A DNA stretch of 33,739 bases from an uncultured Pseudomonadota bacterium (GCA_946885605.1 CAMPGR010000028.1:1-33739); one strand, 5' to 3'. Numbered from the stretch's first letter, positions 17,998 through 26,033 are shown. Program-made: numbers and translations. Notes: generated by a model from the sequence alone, not told the origin.

Positions 17998-18930
17998 TCA
18001 ATGCACCACCTGGCGGGGTTCCCCGAGCCCTGTCTGGCGCGTCACCAGACGCTGCATGAGCTTGACATCACGTATGGAAAGGCGCAGCGCCGTATCCACC
18101 CAAGCCTCCACCACGCCCAGCAGTTCGGCATAATCGAGCTTGTGCACGCAGCGCCGCGCTGCAGCAATGCCGGCCAGCGCATTACGGCTTTTCTGGCGGG
18201 CCCGGATGAGGGCGGCCACCTCTTCTTCCCCGCGCCCCTCGTCCACCACCATGTCCACCACGCCCAAGTCGTGCATCTCGCCCGCGGTGTAGATCTTGCC
18301 GCTCGTGATCAGGCTCTCGGTCGCCCGCTTGCCGATGCGGCGCTCGAGGAACGAATACGCCCCCATACCGGGGAAGAGATTGAACAGGATTTCGGGGAAA
18401 CCGAAGCGCGCCTGGCGTTCCGCAATCAGGAGATCGCTGGAAAGCGCGGCCTCGAATCCGCCCCCCAGGCATTCGCCCTGGATCAGCGAAATGGTGATGA
18501 TCGGCAGATCGTGCCCGAGGTAGTTGCGATAGAGCACGTTGATGCAGGCTTTCCCGTAGCGCAGCAACCCATCACGGTCCTCCCGGTCGATGAGCTCGGT
18601 GAAGAGGCTCAAGTCGCCGCCGAGGTTGAACACGCCGGGCACTCGGGACGCGAGGATCGCGTACGAAATCGGAACTTCTTCGCCCTGGTCGTTGAGGATG
18701 CCGCCGGTCTGTGTGAGGAACCGGCAATAGCGGTCGAGATCGCTCAGCAGCTTCGGGTTGAAATTCGGGCGGGGGGCCGGGTTCCAACGCAGCCACATCG
18801 CATGCAGGCCGCGATCGTAGTGCGCGGAAAGTTGCTCCGAGAAGTAGTACTCGGTGACGTTCTGCTCGCCGACCCGGACAAAAGCGGAACGGGGGGCTTC
18901 GAGCAGTGCTTGCGGAATGTTCATGTCCAT
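17998..18930 (-). CDS. rpfF: RpfF-like crotonase, predicted DSF-family signal synthase
   Basis: A 310-residue crotonase of the RpfF branch, which makes cis-2-unsaturated fatty-acid signals (DSF, BDSF) from acyl-ACP by dehydration and thioester cleavage. Family blocks are PGVFNLGGDLSLF (98-110, oxyanion-hole region), QGECLGGGFEAALSSDLLIA (151-170) and FGFPEILFNLFPGMGAYSF (from 176). Glutamates E160 and E180 are 20 residues apart, the same spacing as the two catalytic glutamates of Xanthomonas RpfF (E141, E161). Start: ATG 18930 follows GGGAGAG; a second ATG lies two codons on. Upstream is a 328-base AT-rich region shared with a divergent acyltransferase gene; downstream on the same strand is a GGDEF/EAL gene. 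Function by homology is strong, the exact signal unknown. Confidence 0.85.
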   Translation of the reverse strand: MDMNIPQALLEAPRSAFVRVGEQNVTEYYFSEQLSAHYDRGLHAMWLRWNPAPRPNFNPKLLSDLDRYCRFLTQTGGILNDQGEEVPISYAILASRVPGVFNLGGDLSLFTELIDREDRDGLLRYGKACINVLYRNYLGHDLPIITISLIQGECLGGGFEAALSSDLLIAERQARFGFPEILFNLFPGMGAYSFLERRIGKRATESLITSGKIYTAGEMHDLGVVDMVVDEGRGEEEVAALIRARQKSRNALAGIAAARRCVHKLDYAELLGVVEAWVDTALRLSIRDVKLMQRLVTRQTGLGEPRQVVH

Positions 18931-19258
18931 CTGTCTCTCCCGGTCAATGACGTTGTGGTCTTTGTGAACGACTTCCTTGTTTTAAGGCAGTCTTACCGGA
19001 AAATTTAGGCGTCGCAATCTAAAAAAGCAAATCTAACACTTTGATAGATTTATATTTTTCTATTTCCGGTCAATAATTTGTATGAGATTGTCATTGTAAG
19101 TTCTCAGATTAGCTCGGCCTTTTTCACATGCAGCAGGCATGATGTCACGTCGCGCCACCTTAAGTGGATTCAACAAGCGCCGGATTTCGTTGACCTTTGC
19201 TGTGGGAAAGGTTAGAAGGAAACTTTCGCTGGAGCTTCCGCATCCCTAACACATTGTC
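18931..19258. promoter_or_regulatory. AT-rich divergent intergenic region
   Basis: These 328 bases between the RpfF-like gene (-) and the acyltransferase gene (+) hold no gene. The central part (about 19000-19110) is strikingly AT-rich against the GC-rich surroundings. It contains the inverted repeat AAATCTA (19029-19035) / TAGATTT (19045-19051), another AATCTA at 19016, and two CCGGTCAAT copies about 125 bases apart. On the - strand a TTGACC hexamer precedes AT-rich sequence, a possible promoter for the crotonase, but no clean -35/-10 pair with ideal spacing is evident. Confidence 0.5.
19029..19051. promoter_or_regulatory. Candidate operator, AAATCTA-N9-TAGATTT
   Basis: A perfect 7-bp inverted repeat with a 9-base spacer, about 16 bases centre-to-centre between arms, in the gap upstream of the RpfF-like gene. 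An extra half-site AATCTA lies 13 bases to the left. The geometry suits a dimeric regulator; which one is unknown. Confidence 0.4.
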
Positions 19259-21514
19259 ATGCGCGCTTTGATGATTTTTTTCCTGCGGGCGGTATTTCGC
19301 GTCGGGTTGTCGGGCGCGGCGTACGCGCGCGAAAAGGGAAAGCCCGTCATGATCGTGTCGAACCATCGTTCGCGGCTCGACGCCCTGCTGCTCGGCCTTG
19401 CGCTCGGTCGCGATGCCGTTGTCATTGTCCCGCCACAGGACACGCAAAGCTGGCTCATGCGGTGGGCGTTGCGCTGGCTTCCGCACGAAATCCTCGATGT
19501 CGGGCATGCAGCTTCCCTTAAACCGATCCTCAAACTGCTCCGCGCCCGCCGTGCCGTCGTGCTCTTTCCCGAGGGCAGGGTGGCTCGCTCGAGCGCCGTG
19601 GCGAAGGTGTATCCCGTGCCCGCGCTTGCCGCGGCCAAGACCGGCGCCGCAGTCGTCCCGGTCGAAATCGGCGAATCGCCGGGCGGCGCACGGCGAGGGC
19701 AGTTCGCGCGGTTTGTTGCGCACGCGCTGAATGGCTTTGCCGTGCAGGTGCTGGCGGCACGCAGTATCGAAGCGCTGCGCGCCGGTGCGGCGCGCGAGCG
19801 CCGGCTCCACGCAACACGTCAGCTCACGGCTGTGATGCAGGAGGCGGCGGTTGCGGCGTACGCGTACCGGCCACTCTTCGAGTCGTTTCTCCGAGCCTGC
19901 ATCGAGCACGGCCGCAATACCGCAATCATCGAGGACCCGAAGCAGGGGACGCAGACGTATGGGGCGATCCTGCGCGCCAGCCTGGCCCTGATGCGTTTGT
20001 TCCGGCGGTTTACCACCGGCGACGAGCGGGTTGGCGTGCTCTTGCCCAACCTCGGGATCACTGTGCAGACGATCCTGGGCCTGAGCGCCGCGGGATGTGT
20101 TCCGGTGATGCTCAATTACAGCGGCGGCGTCGCCGCTGCGAAGGCTGCGCGAGCCGCGGCAGGCGTGCGCACCGTCATCACGTCGCGGCGTTTCATCGAG
20201 CAGGCGCGGCTGCAACCCCTGCTCGACGCGCTCGCCGGATGCAGCATCGTCTATCTCGAAGACTTGCGTCCGCGGTTCCGATGGAACGACAAGCTGTGGC
20301 TCGTCGCCTATGCGCTGCGTTTTCCCAGGAAGGTCATTGCCCGGCAAGCGTCGTCCGGGCCCGCAGTGGTGCTGCTCACTTCAGGCTCCGATGGCGAGCC
20401 GAAAGCCGTCGTGCTGCCGCATCGGGCGATCATCGCCAATGTCGTGCAGATGCGAACGGTGATCGAGTTCACTCCGGACGACAAAATTCTGAATCCGTTG
20501 CCGCTCTATCACGCTTACAGTTTCACCGCCGGGATGGCATTGCCGCTCCTCACCGGCACCCGGCTCTATCTTTACGTTTCGCCGCTGCACTACCGCGCGA
20601 TACCCGACATCGCCTATCGCAGAGATTGCACGGTGCTCTTCGGGACGAGCACGTTCCTGTCGTATTACGCGGCGCACGCGCATCCGGCCGATTTTTCACG
20701 CCTGCGATACGTGATCTCGGGCGGCGAAAAGCTTTCCCCGGAAGTCGCGCGCGTGTGGCTGGATAAGTTTGGGCTGCGCATCTATGAGGGCTACGGATGC
20801 ACCGAATGCGCGCCCGTCATTTCACTTGCGACGCCGACCGCCTATCGTGCCGGGTCGGTTGGAAGGCTGCTCCCCGGAATCGAGCATCGGATCGAGCCGG
20901 TGACGGGCATCGAAGCGGGCGGCGTGCTGCATCTGCGCGGCCCGAACCTCATGCTGGGTCACTATGTCGCGGACGAGCCGGGTGTGCTGCGCACGTGCCG
21001 CTCGACGCAGGGGCCGGGATGGTACGACACCGGCGACGTGGTCGAGATCGACGCCGACGGCTTTGTCACGATCCACGGGCGCATGCGCCGGTTCGCCAAG
21101 ATAGCGGGCGAGATGGTTTCGCTCGATCACGTCGAGCACATCGCGCGCCGGGCATCGCCGGCGCATTTCCACGCCGCCGTGCTGAAGGTGGAAGAGTATG
21201 GAGGCGAAACGACGGTGCTTTTTAGCACCGATTCCGCGCTCGACCGGATCGCGCTTCAGAAAGCCGCGCGTGCGGCGGGGAGCAGGGATCTCGCGGTCCC
21301 GCGGGAGATCGTGAAAATCCGCGAGGTGCCCCTGCTGCCGAGCGGGAAGACGGACTATGCGCGGCTCGCGCGCATGGCGCAGTCGCAGGCGCCGCAACTG
21401 CGTCAACGGATCGCAAGACTGCTGCCGCCACACTCGACGCAGGAAAAGCTTCAGGTGGTGTCGCAGCGAAAGTCGATTGAACCGGCGTTGCCGCCGAGGT
21501 CAAACTCCGGGTAA
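19259..21514 (+). CDS. Acyltransferase / acyl-CoA (acyl-ACP) synthetase fusion, Aas-like
   Basis: A 751-residue two-domain protein. Residues 1-200 form a PlsC-type acyltransferase with the active site NHRSRLD (NHxxxxD) and FPEGR. From about 215 to 715 is an AMP-forming adenylating domain: P-loop LLTSGSDGEPKAVVLPHR, GYGCTECAPV, YDTGDVVEIDADGFV and the C-terminal lysine region LPSGKTDYARL. The arrangement is that of E. coli Aas, which re-acylates lysophospholipids with free fatty acids. Its divergent position beside an RpfF-like gene also invites comparison with RpfB, the acyl-CoA ligase that turns over DSF. Start ATG 19259 has no clear Shine-Dalgarno. A metallophosphoesterase follows on the same strand. 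Confidence 0.85.
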   Translation: MRALMIFFLRAVFRVGLSGAAYAREKGKPVMIVSNHRSRLDALLLGLALGRDAVVIVPPQDTQSWLMRWALRWLPHEILDVGHAASLKPILKLLRARRAVVLFPEGRVARSSAVAKVYPVPALAAAKTGAAVVPVEIGESPGGARRGQFARFVAHALNGFAVQVLAARSIEALRAGAARERRLHATRQLTAVMQEAAVAAYAYRPLFESFLRACIEHGRNTAIIEDPKQGTQTYGAILRASLALMRLFRRFTTGDERVGVLLPNLGITVQTILGLSAAGCVPVMLNYSGGVAAAKAARAAAGVRTVITSRRFIEQARLQPLLDALAGCSIVYLEDLRPRFRWNDKLWLVAYALRFPRKVIARQASSGPAVVLLTSGSDGEPKAVVLPHRAIIANVVQMRTVIEFTPDDKILNPLPLYHAYSFTAGMALPLLTGTRLYLYVSPLHYRAIPDIAYRRDCTVLFGTSTFLSYYAAHAHPADFSRLRYVISGGEKLSPEVARVWLDKFGLRIYEGYGCTECAPVISLATPTAYRAGSVGRLLPGIEHRIEPVTGIEAGGVLHLRGPNLMLGHYVADEPGVLRTCRSTQGPGWYDTGDVVEIDADGFVTIHGRMRRFAKIAGEMVSLDHVEHIARRASPAHFHAAVLKVEEYGGETTVLFSTDSALDRIALQKAARAAGSRDLAVPREIVKIREVPLLPSGKTDYARLARMAQSQAPQLRQRIARLLPPHSTQEKLQVVSQRKSIEPALPPRSNSG

Positions 21515-21557
21515 GCGCCGCAGCGGCACCCCGCGGCCGGTTTACGGCACCAGCCAA

Positions 21558-22346
21558 GTGCTTGCAGCCATCATCGCGCAGATTTCCGATTTGCATGTCG
21601 GCGCACCCGGCGAGCGCCTCTTCGGGCGCGTCGACACGGCGGCGTGTCTCCGGCGCTGCGTGGAGAGCCTCATGCAACTCCCGGTACGCCCTGACGCGCT
21701 GGTGGTGAGCGGCGATCTCGTCAATACCGGTTCCGCGGTGGAATACGCGTTTCTGCGGGAGCTCCTCGCGCCGCTCCTCCTGCCCGTTTATCTCATTCCC
21801 GGCAATCACGACGAGCGCTCGGCGTTGCGCGCGGCATTCGGCGATCACGCCTACCTTCCCGCACAGGGGGAGCTCTGTTACACGGTGCAGGTGAAGGGAC
21901 TGCGGCTCATCATGCTGGACAGCGTCGTGCCGGGTACAGACGGCGGTGCGCTGGGCGCGCATCAGCTCGAGTGGCTCGAACGCACGCTCGCCTCGTCGCC
22001 GTACTGCCCGAGCGTGGTATTCGTGCACCATCCGACGTGCGAGACCGGCATACCGTACATGGACAGGATTGCGCTGGCCAGTGAGGACGCCGCCAGGCTG
22101 GGCGCGCTCATCGACCGCTATCCTATCGTCCACCGCGTATGCTGCGGGCATGTGCATCGCAGCGTGCTGATGAACTGGCGCGGCACTGCGGTGGCTGTCT
22201 GCCCCAGCAGCGCATTCCAGTACGTTGCCGACCCGCGTGAGGATGCGGAACCGGTTATCACCGGCGAACAGCCGGCGTATCAGCTGCATCTCTGGAATGG
22301 CGCGCGGCTCGCAACGCACACGGTGCAGGTGAGAGACGCGCACTGA
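21558..22346 (+). CDS. CpdA-like calcineurin-type metallophosphoesterase
   Basis: A predicted class III cyclic-nucleotide phosphodiesterase or related phosphoesterase. All metal-binding blocks are present: AQISDLHVG (DxH), SGDLVNTG, IPGNHDERSALR, VFVHHPTCE and CCGHVHRS. GTG 21558 is chosen because it places MLAAIIAQISDLHVG at the N-terminus as in relatives, giving 262 residues; the frame stays open upstream over the preceding gene. The Shine-Dalgarno is poor, so the start is uncertain. It probably shares a transcript with the acyltransferase/synthetase gene 43 bases upstream. The real substrate (cAMP or other) is not determinable here. Confidence 0.82.
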   Translation: MLAAIIAQISDLHVGAPGERLFGRVDTAACLRRCVESLMQLPVRPDALVVSGDLVNTGSAVEYAFLRELLAPLLLPVYLIPGNHDERSALRAAFGDHAYLPAQGELCYTVQVKGLRLIMLDSVVPGTDGGALGAHQLEWLERTLASSPYCPSVVFVHHPTCETGIPYMDRIALASEDAARLGALIDRYPIVHRVCCGHVHRSVLMNWRGTAVAVCPSSAFQYVADPREDAEPVITGEQPAYQLHLWNGARLATHTVQVRDAH

Positions 22347-22367
22347 TTGCGGGCGCATGCCGGCGGA

Positions 22368-23324
22368 TCAGCGCTTTGCCTCGGGGAGCGGCGGCAGCGT
22401 GCGCAGATACGCGATCATGGCGGCGAGGTCTTCGGGCGTGAGTTGACTCGTCGTGTTGCGTATCACTTCTTCCATCATTTCGGACGCCGCGTCGCCGTCG
22501 GGCGTCAGCCCGCTCACCAGGAATTCCTTGAGCTCCTCGTCACCCCATTTCTTGAGCCGCGTGGGCGTGAGGTTCGGGATCCTCTTGCCGCCCATCTCGC
22601 CGCCTGCAAGGAAGCGATCCGCCTCGGGAGCGCCGAGGAAGTTGCGCGGCGTATGGCATTCGCCGCAGTGGCCGAGGGCCGTGACGAGATAGGCGCCGCG
22701 GTTCAGCTGTGCAGACCGGGCGGGGTCGGGCGAAAACGGCCCCGGCGTGAAGTAGAGCCATTTCCATGCCGCGAGCAACGGCCGCCAGCCGAAAGGAAAG
22801 GAGAGGTCATGTTTGCGATTGGCGCGGTCGCTTGACGGGAACGTACGCAAGTACGCCCAGAGGTCGCGCAGATCCACATCGGTGATGAGTGTAAACGAAG
22901 TGTAGGGGAACGACGGATAGTAATGCGCTCCGTCGGGGCGTTTGCCGTGACGCATGGCGCGCACGAAGTCGTCCTCCTTCCAGCTCCCTATGCCAGCCGT
23001 GGGATGAGGCGTGATGTTGGGCCCGTAGAACGTGCCGAAGGGCGACTCGATGGCGCGGCCGCCGGCGAAAGGGACCGCATCTTTTGTCGCCTCGGTATGG
23101 CACCCAACGCACCCGCCAGCCTTCGCAAGATACGCACCGCGCTGCGCATCCCCTTGCGCAAACGCCGTTGCGCTTGTCATGGCTAACAGAATCGCTGCAA
23201 AAAACTGCCGCGCCGGGCTGGTGTCGTGTGCTCGCGATAGTGCCGTACAACAAGCGAAAAGCCCCGCCGCAGCGGGGCTCTTCCTTGGCGCGTCGAGCCG
23301 GTTATTGCTTCTCGCGAAAATCAT
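22368..23324 (-). CDS. Diheme cytochrome c, exported
   Basis: A c-type cytochrome with two haem motifs, CVGCH and CGECH, each followed by class I cytochrome features; conserved FYGPNITPHPTAGIG and IPNLTP resemble cytochrome subunits of periplasmic alcohol or aldehyde dehydrogenases. The signal-peptide core is QFFAAILLAMTSATAFA with cleavage after AFA. The start is a problem: the full open frame begins at ATG 23324, inside the end of the cytochrome c' gene, and reads through that gene's terminator. The only later ATG (23180) leaves too short a leader, and no GTG or TTG lies in frame between them. The 3' end and haem domains are secure, the start is not. Confidence 0.82.
   Translation of the reverse strand: MIFARSNNRLDAPRKSPAAAGLFACCTALSRAHDTSPARQFFAAILLAMTSATAFAQGDAQRGAYLAKAGGCVGCHTEATKDAVPFAGGRAIESPFGTFYGPNITPHPTAGIGSWKEDDFVRAMRHGKRPDGAHYYPSFPYTSFTLITDVDLRDLWAYLRTFPSSDRANRKHDLSFPFGWRPLLAAWKWLYFTPGPFSPDPARSAQLNRGAYLVTALGHCGECHTPRNFLGAPEADRFLAGGEMGGKRIPNLTPTRLKKWGDEELKEFLVSGLTPDGDAASEMMEEVIRNTTSQLTPEDLAAMIAYLRTLPPLPEAKR
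23254..23280 (-). terminator. Rho-independent terminator after cytochrome c'
   Basis: Perfect 8-bp stem AGCCCCGC (23260-23267) / GCGGGGCT (23272-23279) with a 4-base loop. Read on the - strand it is followed by TTTTCGCTTG. It lies 22 bases after the cytochrome c' stop. It also overlaps the open 5' extension of the next cytochrome gene, which argues against that extension being translated. Confidence 0.75.
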
Positions 23325-23763
23325 CGTGACAGCTGCCGCAGGCCTTGTTGACCGCGAGGATCTGGTTCTTTATCGCGCTTTCGTCCCCGCCTTTCACCGT
23401 GGTAACGAGCGCCGAGACTTCCTTCAGGAACCGATCCTGCGCCTCCTTGAATTTCGCCGGCTCGTTGAACACGGCCGGCAGCGCGCCGCTCTTTACGCCC
23501 TTGGTGCGCGGGTCGAAACCGTCCCAAGGCATTCTGCTCAATGCATCGAGGTATTCCGTATCGCGCGCCACGATCTTGGCGTCATATGGCCTCTTGCCCT
23601 GCGCCATGGGCCGCAGCTCGCCATAGAAGTACTTGCCCATCAGCACCATCGCTGCCTGCCGCTGCTTGACCAACGTTTCGGGCTTGGCCTGCGCACAAGC
23701 CGCTGCGGTATATCCCGCGCCCATCATGAGTCCCAGGACTGCCAGAACCGTCTTTCGATTCAT
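23302..23763 (-). CDS. Cytochrome c' (class II cytochrome c)
   Basis: A periplasmic four-helix haem protein that can bind NO or CO; roles in NO tolerance are known for the family. The 153-residue precursor starts MNRKTVLAVLGLMMGAGYTA with a signal peptide cut near ACA/QA. The haem motif CGSCH is at 142-146, close to the C-terminus, as class II cytochromes require. The helices contain VKQRQAAMVLMGKYFYGELRPM and KFKEAQDRFLKEVSALV (quoted in part: RQAAMVLMGKYF). ATG 23763 is chosen for its AGGAGA Shine-Dalgarno (23769-23774) over an upstream in-frame ATG at 23805. Confidence 0.9.
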   Translation of the reverse strand: MNRKTVLAVLGLMMGAGYTAAACAQAKPETLVKQRQAAMVLMGKYFYGELRPMAQGKRPYDAKIVARDTEYLDALSRMPWDGFDPRTKGVKSGALPAVFNEPAKFKEAQDRFLKEVSALVTTVKGGDESAIKNQILAVNKACGSCHDDFREKQ

Positions 23764-23893
23764 TCGATTCTCCTCATCGGAAGTTGGTATGCGCGCCACA
23801 TGCAAGAGGTCCGCCGCATGTGATAGGGTATAACAGACCAGCGCCGCGTACTATTCCGGGTATCCGGAATATTTGCCAAAGGCATAGCCCTTC

Positions 23894-24316
23894 TTACAGC
23901 GACTCGGTCTGGCCGCGCCGCCGTCGCTTGGTCTCGCCCCGCCGCCGTTTTTCTTCGAGCCGCCGCTCGCGTGAGGCGAGGGTGGGCCGCGTCGGCTTGC
24001 GCGGCTTCGGGGGTTCAGCCGCTTTGCGCACCAGGCTGATGAGACGCGCGAGCGCATCGTCACGGTTGCGGCGTTGCGTGCGGAACCGCTGGGCGGTGAT
24101 GACGAGCACGCCGTCGGCGCCGATCCGGCGCCCGGCGAGGGCGAGCATCCGCGTGCGCACGCTGTCGGGGAGGCTGCGCGAGCGCGCGACGTTGAACCGC
24201 AGCTGCACCGCGGTGGCCACCTTGTTTACATTCTGACCGCCCGGGCCCGACGCGCGCACGAATCGTTCCTCGATCTCGCTTTCGTCCAGAGCGATGCCCG
24301 AAGTGACGGGGATCAT
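23894..24316 (-). CDS. arfB: Peptidyl-tRNA hydrolase ArfB, ribosome rescue
   Basis: ArfB (YaeJ) frees ribosomes stalled on broken mRNAs by hydrolysing peptidyl-tRNA. The 140-residue product has the catalytic loop RASGPGGQNVNK with GGQ at 26-28. It ends in a basic, flexible tail (RRLEEKRRRGETKRRRRGQ) that enters the empty mRNA channel. It lacks the codon-recognition domains of RF1/RF2, as expected. It is divergent from the DUF6152-like gene across 62 bases. Confidence 0.93.
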   Translation of the reverse strand: MIPVTSGIALDESEIEERFVRASGPGGQNVNKVATAVQLRFNVARSRSLPDSVRTRMLALAGRRIGADGVLVITAQRFRTQRRNRDDALARLISLVRKAAEPPKPRKPTRPTLASRERRLEEKRRRGETKRRRRGQTESL

Positions 24317-24378
24317 GATGCGGCAGTGTAGCGAATTTCGGTAAACTAGCGCGACGTTAGTCTCTGCCGAGAACTCCC

Positions 24379-24726
24379 ATGATACGTACGGTTGCCTGCT
24401 TCGCCCTATCGCTCGCCGCCGCAGGGCCGGCGCTCGCGCATCATGGCTGGAGCGAATACGACAGTTCGAAAACGCTCAACCTTGCCGGCACGATCCGCGA
24501 ATCGGGCTACGAGCATCCCCACGGCCACATCCGGCTCGAGAGTGCGGACAAGACCTGGTTCGTGGTGCTCGCTCCGCCGACCCGCATGGCGAATCGCGGC
24601 CTGCCTGCCTCTGCGCTGAAGAACGGTGTGCGGGTGAGCGTTGTCGGTTATCCCAACCGGAACAAGCCGGAAGAGATGCGCGCCGAACGCATCACGGTAG
24701 ACGGAAAGACCGTCGAGTTGCGATGA
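24379..24726 (+). CDS. Small exported protein, DUF6152-like
   Basis: A 115-residue protein with a clear signal peptide (MIRTVACFALSLAAAGPALA, cleavage before HHGWSEYD). The mature part begins with histidines and looks like a small OB-type beta-barrel (LAGTIRESGYEHPHG, WFVVLAPPTRM, VSVVGYPNRN, RAERITVDGKTVEL). This pattern matches the DUF6152 group of unknown function. It overlaps the next gene by ATGA, so the two are probably made together. Confidence 0.75.
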   Translation: MIRTVACFALSLAAAGPALAHHGWSEYDSSKTLNLAGTIRESGYEHPHGHIRLESADKTWFVVLAPPTRMANRGLPASALKNGVRVSVVGYPNRNKPEEMRAERITVDGKTVELR

Positions 24727-25217
24727 GCGATGCGCCGGCGCCCGCTCCGATCGCGGCGATCGAGCAGTCTGCGCTCGCGATGGCGATGCGCAACGAACTG
24801 TGGCTGTATCCGGCGGTGGAGATCGCGCACATTGCAGCCTTCGTCCTGCTCGTGGGTTCGATCGCCATGTTGGACCTGCGGCTACTCGGGCTGTCCCGCC
24901 GGCTGCCTGTCCGGCAGATGGCGCGCCATGTCTTGCCGTGGACATGGGGCGCGTTGCTCCTCATCGTGCCGACGGGACTCCTCATGTTCAGCGCGCACGC
25001 AAGTGATTTGCTCGTGAACCGCGCGTTTCAGATGAAGCTCCTGCTCATTCTCGCAGCCGGCATCAATGCCGCCCTCTTTCACGCAGGCGTTTATCGCACC
25101 GTCGGCGACTGGGATGCTAATATCGCGACACCACGCGCCGCGAAGCTGCACGCGGGCGCCTCGCTCGCGATCTGGCTGGGCGTCATAACATGCGGGCGGC
25201 TGCTCGCGTACCTGTGA
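24723..25217 (+). CDS. Membrane protein, DUF6644-like
   Basis: A 164-residue membrane protein with four likely helices (about 30-52, 70-90, 100-118, 142-162). The conserved region is LWLYPAVEIAHIAAFVLLVG, including a histidine in the first helix; other intramembrane histidines (HAGVYR, LHAGAS) recall haem- or metal-binding membrane proteins, which is only a suggestion. Its start overlaps the stop of the preceding exported-protein gene. Function unknown. Confidence 0.75.
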   Translation: MSDAPAPAPIAAIEQSALAMAMRNELWLYPAVEIAHIAAFVLLVGSIAMLDLRLLGLSRRLPVRQMARHVLPWTWGALLLIVPTGLLMFSAHASDLLVNRAFQMKLLLILAAGINAALFHAGVYRTVGDWDANIATPRAAKLHAGASLAIWLGVITCGRLLAYL

Positions 25218-25231
25218 GCGGATCGGAGGCC

Positions 25232-25738
25232 ATGGGCAGGAACGCAATCATTCGACTCGGTTACGGTGCGGGCTTCGCGGCGTGCTTCGCGCTCATTGCG
25301 TTCGCATACTACCTGCAGTACGTGGAGTATCAGGAGCCGTGCCCGCTCTGCATCCTGCAGCGCGTGGCATTCTTCGGACTGGGCGCCGTCTTTCTGATTG
25401 CGGCGCTGCACGGACCGGGCAAAGCCGGCAGCGCGCTCTACAGCGGTCTCGCTGTGCTGGTTGCCGCGGGAGGCGCGGCCATCGCGACGCGCCATGTATG
25501 GCTGCAGCATCTGCCCAAGGATCGCGTTCCCGAATGCGGCCCCGGTCTCGAATACATGTTGCGCAAGTTTCCGCTCAGCCAGGCGCTCGAGAAGATCCTC
25601 TCGGGATCCGGTGAATGCGCCGAAACCGGTTGGCGCTTCCTCGGACTCACGATCGCGGAATGGTCGCTCCTCTGGTTCGTGTTGCTGGGAGCGTTCGCCG
25701 TGATACTCGCGCTGCACATCGGTCGCCGTGCAGCATGA
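25232..25738 (+). CDS. dsbB: Disulfide bond formation protein B
   Basis: DsbB re-oxidises DsbA and passes electrons to quinone in the inner membrane. The product has four helices. The first redox pair is in EPCPLCILQR and the second pair in the periplasmic loop (PECGPGLEYM and SGSGECAETG). ATG 25232 gives MGRNAIIRLGYG and 168 residues, the usual length; an ATG at 25190 would overlap the preceding gene by 28 bases. GGAGG lies very close (2 bases) to the chosen ATG, so a GTG at 25214 is also possible. Confidence 0.92.
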   Translation: MGRNAIIRLGYGAGFAACFALIAFAYYLQYVEYQEPCPLCILQRVAFFGLGAVFLIAALHGPGKAGSALYSGLAVLVAAGGAAIATRHVWLQHLPKDRVPECGPGLEYMLRKFPLSQALEKILSGSGECAETGWRFLGLTIAEWSLLWFVLLGAFAVILALHIGRRAA

Positions 25739-25782
25739 CGGTGCGACCGGTATGACTTACGCTAGAATTCCACGCCTGATGC

Positions 25783-25804
25783 CGAACCCGGCAGTGCGGG
25801 TTCG
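25783..25804. terminator. Hairpin between convergent dsbB and YdcH-like gene
   Basis: CGAACCCG (25783-25790) and CGGGTTCG (25797-25804) form a perfect 8-bp stem with a 6-base loop, between two convergent genes. No T-run follows on either strand, so it is only a possible bidirectional terminator. Confidence 0.4.
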
Positions 25805-25826
25805 ATAGCGTGCAGAAGAATGCCGT

Positions 25827-26033
25827 TTATGCCGGAATATCGGGCGTCAACTGGCGCTCGAGCAGGGCAATCTGGTCCTTGAGATAAAGCTTGCGTTTCT
25901 TGAGGCGTTGAAGCTGAAGCTGGTCCTGGGCGGGGCTTTGACAGAGTCGGGAAATCACGTCGTCTAGGTCGCGGTGCTCAATGTGAAGTTGGTTGATGCG
26001 TTCCTTGAGCGCTTCGACATCGAGGATCATCAT
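25827..26033 (-). CDS. YdcH-like small coiled-coil protein (DUF465)
   Basis: A 68-residue, highly charged helical protein. IEHRDLDDVISRL and LQLQRLKKRKLYLKDQIALLER match the DUF465/YdcH family (HxxLDxxI and KKxKLxLKDxI pattern). Function is unknown. Two adjacent ATGs are possible, and GGAGGA lies 8 bases upstream of the first. Intergenic sequence of 159 bases separates it from the divergent molybdenum hydroxylase genes. Confidence 0.88.
   Translation of the reverse strand: MMILDVEALKERINQLHIEHRDLDDVISRLCQSPAQDQLQLQRLKKRKLYLKDQIALLERQLTPDIPA

Noticed and set aside
22347..22835. 162-codon + strand frame opposite the diheme cytochrome
   Set aside because: The - strand frame has two CxxCH haem sites and cytochrome motifs; the + frame is unsupported.
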